This document shows positions 1 to 5,935 of a stretch of 6,681 nt of DNA, piece after piece. Numbering within the stretch: position 1 is the first letter of the stretch; each line of letters starts with the position of its first letter. The translations under genes and the position numbers were made by a program. The notes below the pieces were generated by a model, which saw only the letters and a program-made list of their open reading frames with translations, did no database searches and was not told where the DNA came from. The stretch comes from an uncultured Oscillospiraceae bacterium (GTDB taxonomy: Bacteria > Bacillota_A > Clostridia > Oscillospirales > Oscillospiraceae). The stretch covers positions 1-6,681 of the forward strand of contig CALXGC010000181.1 in assembly GCA_944387755.1 (NCBI GenBank), given 5' to 3'.

Positions 1-434
1 TCCGCAACATCTCCGCCGGCTCCTTCGCCAAGCGCTACGGCGTGGAGGAGGGCATCGTGTTCGACGAGCCCACCATCGAGTTCTCCTATAAGAACGACGA
101 CCTCCACGACCCCCTCATCAACAGCTACCACGCCGTGGCCCTGAAGCTGGCCACCTGGGACGAGATTGAGGCCATCAAGAAGTACGCCTTCCAGGTGAAC
201 GACTTCCTGAAGAAGACCCTGGCCGAGTGCGGCGTCACCCTGGTGGACTTCAAGCTGGAGTTCGGCAAGACCGCCGACGGGCAGATCGTCCTGGCCGACG
301 AGATCTCCCCCGACACCTGCCGGTTCTGGGATTCCAAGACCGGAGAGAAGCTGGACAAGGACCGCTTCCGCCGTGACCTGGGCAATGTGGAGGGCGCCTA
401 TCAGGAGATGTCCCGCCGCCTGCTGGGGAAGTAA
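1..434 (+). CDS. purC: Phosphoribosylaminoimidazole-succinocarboxamide (SAICAR) synthetase, 3' part
   Basis: The reading frame is open from the window edge (first full codon at base 3) to TAA at 432-434, giving 143 visible residues; the N-terminal part lies outside. PurC joins CAIR and aspartate using ATP to make SAICAR, a cytosolic step of purine synthesis. The visible part starts [17 protein letters not shown], typical of the PurC centre, and carries the family signature [14 protein letters not shown] near visible residues 107-120, whose acidic residues help bind nucleotide and metal. It ends with the usual C-terminal helix ([17 protein letters not shown]). The GTG at 42 is an internal valine codon, not a start. 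It is followed 76 bases later by purF on the same strand. Family assignment is secure; only completeness is unknown. Confidence 0.96.
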   Translation, partial: RNISAGSFAKRYGVEEGIVFDEPTIEFSYKNDDLHDPLINSYHAVALKLATWDEIEAIKKYAFQVNDFLKKTLAECGVTLVDFKLEFGKTADGQIVLADEISPDTCRFWDSKTGEKLDKDRFRRDLGNVEGAYQEMSRRLLGK

Positions 435-452
435 CGGCTTCCGGCATAATTT

Positions 453-490
453 TCAGGGGGCGGACGCACCCGTCCGCCCCTGACATTTTT
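453..490 (+). terminator. GC-rich hairpin with short T-run between purC and purF; possible attenuator
   Basis: Bases 453-466 (TCAGGGGGCGGACG) pair with 471-483 (CGTCCGCCCCTGA). This gives about 13 base pairs with one bulged G and a 4-base loop (CACC). The stem is followed by CATTTTT (484-490). That is the form of an intrinsic terminator, but the T-run is short and offset by two bases, and the gene order implies that purC and purF are read together. Partial termination, mRNA processing or 3'-end protection of the purC message are all possible. The AGGGGCGGAC core also resembles the hairpin repeats at 3015-3090 and 5821-5886. Confidence 0.4.
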
Positions 491-510
491 CAATTCACAG
501 GGAGGACATA

Positions 511-1935
511 ATGGGCGGCTTTTTTGGCGCAGTAGCACACCAGGACGTGACCCTGGACTTCTTTTTTGGCGTGGACTACCACTCCCATCTGGGTACCCGC
601 CGGGGCGGAATGCTCCTGCACGACAAGAAGGACGGGTTTCAGCGGCAGATTCACTCCATTGAAAACACCCCGTTCCGCACAAAATTTGAGCGGGATCTGA
701 ACGAATTCCACGGCGAGAGCGGCATCGGCTGCATCAGCGACACCGACCCCCAGCCCCTGCTGGTGCGCTCCCATCTGGGGCTGTATGCCATCACCACGGT
801 GGGCATCATCAACAATTCCGAGCAGCTGATTCAGAAGTACTTCTCCGACCACGGCCACCAGTTTATGGCCATGAGCTCCGGCAAGGTCAACTCCACCGAG
901 CTGGCCGCCGCGCTTATCAATCAGAAGGACAATCTGGTGGACGGCATTCTCCACGCCCAGGAGATGATTCAGGGCTCTCTCACCCTGCTGATTCTCACCG
1001 AGAGAGGGGAAATCATCGCCGCCCGGGACCGGGTGGGCCGTCTGCCTGTTCTGATTGGGCAGAAGGAGGGCGCCCGCTGCGTCTCCTTCGAGTCCTTCGC
1101 CTACCACAAGCTGGGATATACCGACGCCTATGAGCTGGGCCCCAGAGAGATTGTGCGCATCACCGCCGACGGGTTTGAGACCCTCTCCCCCGCGGGACCG
1201 GAGATGAAAATCTGCGCCTTCCTCTGGACCTATTACGGCTATCCCAACTCCAACTACCAGGGCATCAACGTGGAGGTCATGCGCTACCGGAACGGCGAGA
1301 TTATGGCCCGTGACGAGGTCAGCCGGGGGGCTCTGCCCAAGGTGGACTATGTGGCCGGCGTACCCGACTCCGGCCTGCCCCACGCCATCGGCTTCGCCAA
1401 CCGCAGCGGCAAGCCCTTCGCCCGGCCCTTTGTGAAGTACACTCCCACCTGGCCCCGGTCTTTTATGCCCGCAAACCAGGAGGTGCGCAACCAGGTGGCC
1501 AAGATGAAGCAGATTCCGGTCCCCGAACTCATCGAGGGCAAGAAGCTGCTGTTCGTGGACGACTCCATCGTCCGGGGCACCCAGCTGCGGGAGACGGTGG
1601 AATTCCTCTATGAGTCCGGCGCGGAAGAGGTGCATATGCGCTCCGCCTGCCCCCCCATTATGTACAGCTGCAAATACCTGAACTTCTCCAGAGGCAACTC
1701 GGACATGGACCTGCTGGCCCGCCGGGTAGTCCAGGAGCTGGAGGGCGACGAGGGCCAGCAGCACCTGGAGGAATACGCAGACGGCACGACGGAGCGCGGC
1801 CAGTGTATGCTCAAGACCATCTGTGAGAAATTCGGCTTTACCTCCCTGGGCTATCAGTCCCTGGACGGCCTGCTGGAGGCCATCGGCCTGGACCGGGACA
1901 AGGTTTGCACCTACTGCTGGAACGGAAAAGAATAA
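511..1935 (+). CDS. purF: PurF-type amidophosphoribosyltransferase lacking the glutaminase nucleophile
   Basis: 474 residues, close to Bacillus-type PurF in length. PurF normally takes ammonia from glutamine in an N-terminal Ntn-hydrolase domain and adds it to PRPP in a C-terminal PRTase domain, giving phosphoribosylamine. The PRTase half is intact: VAGVPDSGLPHAIGFA (281-296), the RSF loop (316-318) and the PRPP-binding loop LLFVDDSIVRGTQ (346-358). C235, C387, C466 and C469 lie where B. subtilis PurF holds its 4Fe-4S cluster. The N-terminus, MGGFFGAVAHQD, has Gly where Cys1 should be. The block that normally reads GHxRY is GCISD (73-77), and the usual HNGNLTN is TVGIINN (96-102). So Cys, Arg and Asn of the glutamine site all appear lost. 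The start is firm: GGAGG at 501-505 and an in-frame TGA at 481-483 leave no room for a propeptide bearing Cys. purM follows after 21 bases. An ammonia-using or partner-fed transferase is inferred. Confidence 0.88.
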   Translation: MGGFFGAVAHQDVTLDFFFGVDYHSHLGTRRGGMLLHDKKDGFQRQIHSIENTPFRTKFERDLNEFHGESGIGCISDTDPQPLLVRSHLGLYAITTVGIINNSEQLIQKYFSDHGHQFMAMSSGKVNSTELAAALINQKDNLVDGILHAQEMIQGSLTLLILTERGEIIAARDRVGRLPVLIGQKEGARCVSFESFAYHKLGYTDAYELGPREIVRITADGFETLSPAGPEMKICAFLWTYYGYPNSNYQGINVEVMRYRNGEIMARDEVSRGALPKVDYVAGVPDSGLPHAIGFANRSGKPFARPFVKYTPTWPRSFMPANQEVRNQVAKMKQIPVPELIEGKKLLFVDDSIVRGTQLRETVEFLYESGAEEVHMRSACPPIMYSCKYLNFSRGNSDMDLLARRVVQELEGDEGQQHLEEYADGTTERGQCMLKTICEKFGFTSLGYQSLDGLLEAIGLDRDKVCTYCWNGKE

Positions 1936-1956
1936 CGGGATTTGGAGGTTTGAACC

Positions 1957-3000
1957 ATGAAAAACTCCCATTCGGAATCCTACGCCGCCGCCGGCGTGGA
2001 CGTGACCGCCGGCTATGAGGCGGTGGAGCGCATCAAGCCTATGGTGGAGTCCACCTATATCCCCGGCGTTATGGGCACCCTGGGGGGCTTCGGCGGCATG
2101 TTCGCCCCGGACGTCGCCGGAATGAAGAAGCCCGTCCTGGTGTCCGGCACTGACGGGGTGGGCACCAAGCTGCGCCTGGCCCAGCTGATGGACAAGCACG
2201 ACACCATCGGCATCGACTGCGTTGCCATGTGCGTCAATGACATCATCTGCGGCGGGGCCTCTCCCCTGTTCTTCCTGGACTACATCACCTGCGGCAAGAA
2301 CCACCCCGCCCGCATCGCCGACATCGTCTCCGGCGTCACCGAGGGCTGCCGCCAGGCGGAGTGCGCCCTGGTGGGCGGCGAGACCGCCGAGCACCCCGGT
2401 CTGATGCCCGACGACGACTACGACGTGGCCGGGTTCTCTGTAGGCATTGTGGACGAGGAGAAGATCATCGACGGCAGGAAGCTCTCCCAGGGCGACGTGC
2501 TCATCGGCCTGGCCTCCACCGGCGTCCACTCCAACGGCTTCTCCCTGGTGCGGAAGGTCTTCGACGTGGAGCACGCCGACCTGCCCTCCCCTGTGGAGGC
2601 CCTGGGGGGCAAGAGCCTGGGGGAGACCCTCCTCACCCCCACCCGCATCTATGTCAAGGCCGTCAAGGCCCTGCTGAAGGGCGGCGTGGACATCCACGCG
2701 GTGAGCCACATCACCGGCGGCGGCTTCTATGAGAACGTGCCCCGGATGATGACCGGCGGCCTCACCGCCCAGATTAAGCTGGGCTCCTTCCCGGTGCTCC
2801 CCATCTTCGGGCTGATTCAGAAGACCGGGAACATCCCGGAGCGGGACATGTACAACACCTTCAACATGGGCGTGGGCATGATTCTGGCTGTGCCCGCCGC
2901 CCAGGCCCAGCAGGCCCTGGAGATTCTCTCCGCCGCCGGCGAGACCGCCTACCAGATCGGCGTGGTGATCTCCGGCGAGGACGGCGTGGTTCTGATCTGA
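1957..3000 (+). CDS. purM: Phosphoribosylformylglycinamidine cyclo-ligase (AIR synthetase)
   Basis: 347 residues, the normal family length. PurM closes formylglycinamidine ribonucleotide to AIR with ATP, in the cytosol and as a dimer. Visible motifs in order: GVDVTAGYEAVERIK near the N-terminus (13-27), the glycine-rich ATP-site segment SGTDGVGTKL (63-72), CVNDIICGGASPLFFLDY (92-109), GGETAEHPG (140-148, commonly GGETAEMPG), STGVHSNGFSL (187-197), HITGGGF (251-257) and YNTFNMGVGM (299-308). These are the classical PurM/PurL superfamily blocks and none is missing. The ATG has a clear GGAGG at 1944-1948, and the short 21-base gap after purF suggests they are co-transcribed. No oddity beyond the Met-to-His change in GGETAE-H-PG. 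Confidence 0.97.
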   Translation: MKNSHSESYAAAGVDVTAGYEAVERIKPMVESTYIPGVMGTLGGFGGMFAPDVAGMKKPVLVSGTDGVGTKLRLAQLMDKHDTIGIDCVAMCVNDIICGGASPLFFLDYITCGKNHPARIADIVSGVTEGCRQAECALVGGETAEHPGLMPDDDYDVAGFSVGIVDEEKIIDGRKLSQGDVLIGLASTGVHSNGFSLVRKVFDVEHADLPSPVEALGGKSLGETLLTPTRIYVKAVKALLKGGVDIHAVSHITGGGFYENVPRMMTGGLTAQIKLGSFPVLPIFGLIQKTGNIPERDMYNTFNMGVGMILAVPAAQAQQALEILSAAGETAYQIGVVISGEDGVVLI

Positions 3001-3014
3001 CACAACTGGCTGGC

Positions 3015-3090
3015 GTAGGGGCGGCCTTTGGCCGCCCGTCTCCTCTCAGTCACGTTTTTGCTTCCCTAGGCGGCCACAGGTCGCCCCTAC
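3015..3090. repeat. REP/BIME-like pair of inverted hairpin units in the purM-purN gap
   Basis: Two copies of one unit face each other. The left copy starts GTAGGGGCG at 3015 and ends CGCCCG at 3038, with a perfect inner hairpin GGGCGGCC-TTT-GGCCGCCC. The right copy is its reverse complement at 3069-3090 and ends CGCCCCTAC; over 22 bases the two differ at 2 positions. Each copy can fold alone, or the two can pair with each other across 32 bases. GTAG at the foot of a GC-rich hairpin, with two units in opposite orientation, recalls REP/BIME elements, which can be moved by REP-associated Y1 transposases (RAYTs). There is no T-run, so it is not an ordinary terminator. The same design recurs at 5821-5886. 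The purN ribosome site (3097-3104) begins just after it. Confidence 0.72.
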
Positions 3091-3111
3091 TAAAGCAAGG
3101 AGGGTTTCTTC

Positions 3112-3747
3112 ATGCCTAAGCGCATTGCCGTGCTGGTCTCCGGCGGCGGCACCAATTTACAGGCGCTGATTGACGCCCAGAGCCGCGGAGAGATCGTCAA
3201 CGGGGAAATCGCCCTGGTCATCTCCTCCAACCCCGACGCCTACGCCCTGGAGCGGGCGGAGAAGGCCGGGATTCCCCGCTGCGTCATCGCCCGGAAAAGC
3301 TTCCCCTCCAACCAGGCCATGACGGCCGCCCTCACCGAGAAGCTCCAGGCGGAACGCATCGACCTGGTGGTGCTGGCCGGATTTATGGTCATTCTCACCG
3401 GAGAGATGGTGCAGGCCTACCCCAACGCCATTCTGAACGTCCACCCCGCCCTTATCCCCTCCTTCGCCGGACCGGGGTGCTACGGCCTCCACGTCCATGA
3501 GAAGGCCCTGGAGTACGGGGTGAAGCTCACCGGCGCCACCGTCCACTTCGTCAGCGAGGAGTGCGATGGGGGACCCATCGTCTCCCAGAAGGCTGTGGAG
3601 GTTCTTCCCGACGACACCCCGGAGATCTTACAGCGCCGGGTGATGGAGCAGTGCGAGTGGAAGCTGCTGCCTCAGGCGGTGTCCCTGTTCTGCCAGGACC
3701 GCCTGAAGGTGGAGGGACGGACCGTCCGGGTCTTGGCCCGCCCGTAA
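3112..3747 (+). CDS. purN: Phosphoribosylglycinamide (GAR) formyltransferase, folate-dependent
   Basis: 211 residues, normal for PurN. It transfers a formyl group from 10-formyl-THF to GAR. The N-terminal phosphate-binding segment VLVSGGGTNLQALI is at 7-20. The catalytic block AGFMVILTGEMV...NAILNVHPALIPSF contains N109 and H111, and FVSEECDGGPIV contains D152. These match the Asn-His-Asp triad of E. coli PurN (N106, H108, D144). The insertion AGPGCYG between PSF and LHVHEKA (119-125) replaces the shorter E. coli sequence and is, from memory, usual in clostridial PurN. AAGGAGGG at 3097-3104 fixes the ATG. The last codons overlap the -35 box of the promoter for the next unit. Because the enzyme uses the same cofactor as AICAR transformylase, low formyl-THF would slow both. 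Confidence 0.97.
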   Translation: MPKRIAVLVSGGGTNLQALIDAQSRGEIVNGEIALVISSNPDAYALERAEKAGIPRCVIARKSFPSNQAMTAALTEKLQAERIDLVVLAGFMVILTGEMVQAYPNAILNVHPALIPSFAGPGCYGLHVHEKALEYGVKLTGATVHFVSEECDGGPIVSQKAVEVLPDDTPEILQRRVMEQCEWKLLPQAVSLFCQDRLKVEGRTVRVLARP

Positions 3748-3761
3748 TTTTCTGATACAAT
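3733..3761 (+). promoter_or_regulatory. Sigma-A-type promoter with extended -10, at the purN 3' end
   Basis: TTGGCC (3733-3738) could serve as -35. After a 17-base spacer comes TACAAT (3756-3761), preceded by TG at 3753-3754, giving the extended -10 form TGATACAAT. This predicts transcription starting near 3767-3770, directly before the riboswitch aptamer. The -35 lies inside the last codons of purN. The -10 matches consensus at 5 of 6 positions; the -35 matches less well (TTG plus one more). The position relative to the aptamer makes the call stronger than the boxes alone. Confidence 0.65.
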
Positions 3762-3772
3762 ATAGACACGCG

Positions 3773-3841
3773 GTGTAACTGACGGAAGTGGAATGGACCA
3801 CGGGGAGCATCGCCGTGGAAGTTTGCCGACCGTCTGGGCGC
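3773..3841 (+). promoter_or_regulatory. ZTP (pfl-motif) riboswitch aptamer
   Basis: The sequence carries the core of the pfl/ZTP RNA class. ACTGACGG (3778-3785) opens the motif, with GACGG (3781-3785) pairing to CCGTC (3830-3834). A small hairpin GTGG-AATGGA-CCAC (3788-3801) is followed by the conserved CGGGGAGCA (3801-3809). A variable linker leads to the 3' conserved CTGGGC (3834-3839). This class binds ZMP/ZTP and is established as a regulator of purine and one-carbon genes; ligand is expected to turn expression on. Here it precedes IMP cyclohydrolase, with AICAR transformylase (the enzyme that consumes ZMP) further down the same unit. Exact helix ends beyond those stated were not modelled. 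Confidence 0.88.
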
Positions 3842-3873
3842 ACCCGTTTGCAAAAACGCGGCGCGCCCTTTTT
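3836..3873 (+). terminator. Intrinsic terminator of the ZTP riboswitch expression platform
   Basis: GGGCGC (3836-3841) pairs with GCGCCC (3863-3868). After an A-C mismatch, CC (3843-3844) pairs with GG (3860-3861), and then CGTTT (3845-3849) pairs with AAACG (3854-3858) around the loop GCAA. TTTTT follows at 3869-3873. The left arm starts inside the conserved CTGGGC of the aptamer, so ligand-bound aptamer and terminator exclude each other. This is the known ZTP 'on' switch layout. It would also stop read-through from purN when ligand is low. Confidence 0.85.
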
Positions 3874-3902
3874 GTACAAAACTGTAACGCAGGAGGACGC
3901 TT

Positions 3903-4613
3903 ATGAAAACGATGGATCTCAACGAAATTCTGAGAAACCACCCCTACCCCGGCCGGGGCATCGTCCTGGGCCGCTCCGCCGACAACAAGAAGGCGGTTAT
4001 CGTCTACTTCATCATGGGCCGCAGCGAGAACAGCCGCAACCGGGTCTTCGAGGCCACTGAGGACGGCATCCGCACCAAGGCCTTTGACGAGAGCAAAATG
4101 ACCGATCCCTCTCTCATCATCTACCACCCCGTGCGCGCGATGGAGAACGGCATGGTCATCGTCACCAACGGGGACCAGACCGACACCATCCGGGACAACA
4201 TCCTGGAGGGCCACTGCTACCGCCACGCCCTGAATACACGGGAGTTTGAGCCCGACGGCCCCAACTACACCCCCCGGATCTCCGGCGTGCTCAAGCCCGA
4301 CTACGCCTATAACCTGTCCATTTTGAAGAGCCTGGACGGGGATCCCGCCTGCTGCTGCCGGTATTTTTATGAGTACGACGCCCCCGCCGCCGGGGTGGGC
4401 CACTTCATCCACACCTATCAGGAGAACGCCGAGCCTCTGCCCTCCTTTGAGGGTGAGCCCCGCCGGGTGGCCATCACCGCCCCCAACGCCCAGGCCCTGG
4501 CCGGCGAGGTGTGGGCCAGCCTGAACGAGGACAACAAGGTCTCTCTGTTTGTCCAGTATATCGACATCGCCACTGGCGGAAAGGACACCGTCATTCTCAA
4601 CAAGCACGCCTAA
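3903..4613 (+). CDS. purO: Stand-alone IMP cyclohydrolase (PurO-type)
   Basis: 236 residues, slightly longer than archaeal PurO (about 200). It is expected to close FAICAR to IMP, the last step of the pathway. The sequence resembles the IMP_cyclohyd family (Ntn-hydrolase-like fold) and not the MGS-like cyclohydrolase domain of bifunctional PurH. Recognisable blocks are HPYPGRGIVLGRS (13-25), VYFIMGRSENSRNRVF (34-49), VTNGDQTD (87-94) and YTPRISGVL (122-130). The three arginine-rich segments would suit a phosphate-bearing substrate. AGGAGGA (3891-3897) supports the ATG at 3903; a second Met three codons on is less well spaced. A ZTP riboswitch and terminator lie immediately upstream. Together with the transformylase at 5936 it replaces fused PurH. 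The two genes are separated by one unrelated gene. Confidence 0.88.
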   Translation: MKTMDLNEILRNHPYPGRGIVLGRSADNKKAVIVYFIMGRSENSRNRVFEATEDGIRTKAFDESKMTDPSLIIYHPVRAMENGMVIVTNGDQTDTIRDNILEGHCYRHALNTREFEPDGPNYTPRISGVLKPDYAYNLSILKSLDGDPACCCRYFYEYDAPAAGVGHFIHTYQENAEPLPSFEGEPRRVAITAPNAQALAGEVWASLNEDNKVSLFVQYIDIATGGKDTVILNKHA

Positions 4614-4625
4614 TGGCGCGCGGCG

Positions 4626-4675
4626 GGAGCGGCCCCTCCGCCCCTCTTACCGGGGCGGAGGCGCAATTCCGCTCC
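4626..4675 (+). other. Nested hairpin in the gap before the DUF1266-like gene
   Basis: The inner stem CCTCCGCCCC (4635-4644) pairs perfectly with GGGGCGGAGG (4652-4661) around a 7-base loop. An outer stem GGAGCGG (4626-4632) pairs perfectly with CCGCTCC (4669-4675). No T-run follows, so ordinary termination is unlikely. It may protect or process the mRNA between the cyclohydrolase and the next gene, or tune how much of the downstream genes is made. The ribosome site AAAGGAG (4687-4693) lies outside the fold. No other signal was seen in this 87-base gap. Confidence 0.5.
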
Positions 4676-4700
4676 ACTCCACAGAAAAAGGAGCTCTCTT

Positions 4701-5801
4701 ATGGCACTGACCGACTCAATCGCCGCGTTCCAGCAGGAGCGCGCCCAGGTTCCCTTTCAGCCCCCCACTCTGTGCACCGCAGAGTCGTTCCCCCTTCTGC
4801 TGGCGGGCGTGCCCGCCCTCCGCAAGGTCCCCGGCCTGGCCAGAATGGAGGACGCAGGCGACCAGTATTTTACCACGGTTCCCTACTGCCTCAGCGGAGC
4901 GGACCAGCAGGAGACCCGCCGCCATCTGGCGGAGGTATACGGCATCACCGACCAGAAGAGCCTTATGGCCTTCTGTCAGAACATGCTCTGGATTCACCCG
5001 GACTACCTGGACTTTGAGTCCTTTTGGGAAAACCGGCCCAACTTCTCTATGGATAAGCTGGACCCCTCCTCACAGGACAATTTCCAGCGCCTGTCCTCCT
5101 TTGCCCGGCAGTTTCAGCCCTTTGTGGGCCGCCGCGGATTTCTGGCCTGGGACGTCAGCGAGACCCTGGGCCACCTGCGGACCGCCTGCGCCTGCGGCCT
5201 GATCTCCCTGGAGGAGTACAAAGAGCTCGCGCAGCCCTGGGTGGAACAGACCGCCGCCTTCCACAGCTGGGAGGATTACGCCGTGGGCCTGGCGTGCGGC
5301 GGGGCCTACTGGGCCTTCCGCATGGGCGGAGCCCAGGGGGAGTCGGACGCCGCCGCCTATCTGGAGCTGAACCTGCGCCTGGTCCGGGAGCTGCTGGACA
5401 GCAAGCAGGCCTGGTCCGGGCGGATGTGGTACCAGATTCCCCAGGACAAGCCCTATAAGCTCTCCGCGCCGGAGATGCGGGAGCTGCTGCCCAACTGGGA
5501 GGGGCCCGCCGGCTGCCTGGCCACCGACCACATCACCGTTTTGGGAAAACCCGTCCGGTACTGCTACCGGGAGGAGACCGACGGCCAGTACCCCGACAGC
5601 GGCTGGCGGTTCTTCTCCGGGGAGGAGACCGACGAGTACGTCAACGACCTGAAAAACGCCGGGGTCTATCACCTGAACACCATCTGCAACCTCGACCCGG
5701 ACGTTATCCCCCTCCTGAACGCCCCCCGCGGCACCGCGTTCTTCCGGGGGGAGGATGGGAAGTTCCACGCCGAGCCCTTTGAGGCGCCGGAGAAGCCCTG
5801 A
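4701..5801 (+). CDS. DUF1266-like / Imm33 (DUF2185)-like two-domain protein, function unknown
   Basis: 366 residues, no signal peptide or membrane segment, so probably cytosolic. Residues 1-60 are unplaced. The middle resembles DUF1266: FLAWDVSETLGHLRTACACGLISLEEYKELAQPW (147-180), then SWEDYAVGLACGGAYW (189-204). This fits the family pattern of a W-D start, a G-x-I-S-x-E-E turn and a later S-W-E-[ED]-[FY] block. The C-terminal part (about 270-356) resembles Imm33/DUF2185: HITVLGKPVRYCYREE, then YPDSGWRFFSGEETDEYVND (297-316), HLNTICNLDPDVIPLL and GTAFFRGEDGKF. Both calls are from memory of family patterns. Imm33 was described among immunity proteins of polymorphic toxins, but no toxin gene is visible here. 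AAAGGAG at 4687-4693 supports the start. Codon use matches the neighbours, so recent transfer is not indicated. It lies between the two genes for the last two steps to IMP, downstream of the ZTP switch, which suggests co-regulation but proves no purine role. Confidence 0.8.
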   Translation: MALTDSIAAFQQERAQVPFQPPTLCTAESFPLLLAGVPALRKVPGLARMEDAGDQYFTTVPYCLSGADQQETRRHLAEVYGITDQKSLMAFCQNMLWIHPDYLDFESFWENRPNFSMDKLDPSSQDNFQRLSSFARQFQPFVGRRGFLAWDVSETLGHLRTACACGLISLEEYKELAQPWVEQTAAFHSWEDYAVGLACGGAYWAFRMGGAQGESDAAAYLELNLRLVRELLDSKQAWSGRMWYQIPQDKPYKLSAPEMRELLPNWEGPAGCLATDHITVLGKPVRYCYREETDGQYPDSGWRFFSGEETDEYVNDLKNAGVYHLNTICNLDPDVIPLLNAPRGTAFFRGEDGKFHAEPFEAPEKP

Positions 5802-5820
5802 ACGTTCTGTACACACAAAC

Positions 5821-5886
5821 GCAGGGGCGCACAGTGTGCGCCCGTCCTCCCATTTCTCAAAACGGGCGCACGATGTGCGCCCCTGC
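5821..5886. repeat. Second REP/BIME-like pair of inverted hairpin units, before purH
   Basis: The left copy (5821-5844) starts GCAGGGGCG and ends CGCCCG. The right copy (5863-5886) is its reverse complement with 22 of 24 bases matching; the spacer is 18 bases. Each copy folds alone through GGGCGCAC/GTGCGCCC. The outer frame (G-[TC]-AGGGGCG ... CGCCCG, followed by GTCCTC or GTCTCCTC) is the same as at 3015-3038, but the inner stem bases are changed on both sides (GCC/GGC there, CAC/GTG here), so pairing is kept. That marks them as one repeat family selected for folding. No T-run follows. Confidence 0.72.
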
Positions 5887-5903
5887 ATTCCTTCTCCCAT
5901 AAC

Positions 5904-5909
5904 TATAAT
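5904..5909 (+). promoter_or_regulatory. Possible -10 box upstream of purH
   Basis: TATAAT is a perfect -10 hexamer in a locally AT-rich stretch 27 bases before the start codon. No convincing -35 is found at 16-18 bases upstream, where the foot of the hairpin repeat lies (around 5880-5887), and there is no extended -10 TG. At best a weak secondary promoter; the AT-rich sequence may simply keep the ribosome site open. Confidence 0.2.
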
Positions 5910-5935
5910 ACCAAATATAGAAAGGATGACCTGCC

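Noticed and set aside
481..513. Longer PurF start supplying a propeptide and catalytic Cys
   Set aside because: The frame upstream of ATG 511 reaches TGA at 481-483 within ten codons, none of which is Cys or a usual start codon.
490..3003. An 837-codon open frame on the minus strand across purF and purM
   Set aside because: It is a mirror of two clearly recognisable genes in GC-rich DNA with G/C-ending codons, which suppresses stops on the opposite strand. The translation is a low-complexity run of H, G, A, V and L with no family resemblance.
3069..3090. Hairpin before purN as a terminator or riboswitch
   Set aside because: No T-run follows and no riboswitch core was recognised; the paired repeat explains the structure.
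3871..3880. TTTGTACAAA palindrome as an operator
   Set aside because: It is a perfect 10-base palindrome but overlaps the terminator T-run, and no second copy was noticed near another gene start; most likely chance.
3672..4607. A 311-codon open frame on the minus strand across the cyclohydrolase and riboswitch
   Set aside because: Same codon-bias mirror effect; it runs through the ZTP aptamer and terminator and resembles no family.
4511..5017. A 168-codon plus-strand frame overlapping the cyclohydrolase end and the DUF1266-like start
   Set aside because: Out-of-frame shadow rich in R, P, G and S, with no ribosome site, overlapping two supported genes.
3015..5886. Short CRISPR-like array from the repeated hairpins
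   Set aside because: Units occur as inverted pairs at two distant gaps, not as direct repeats with regular spacers.
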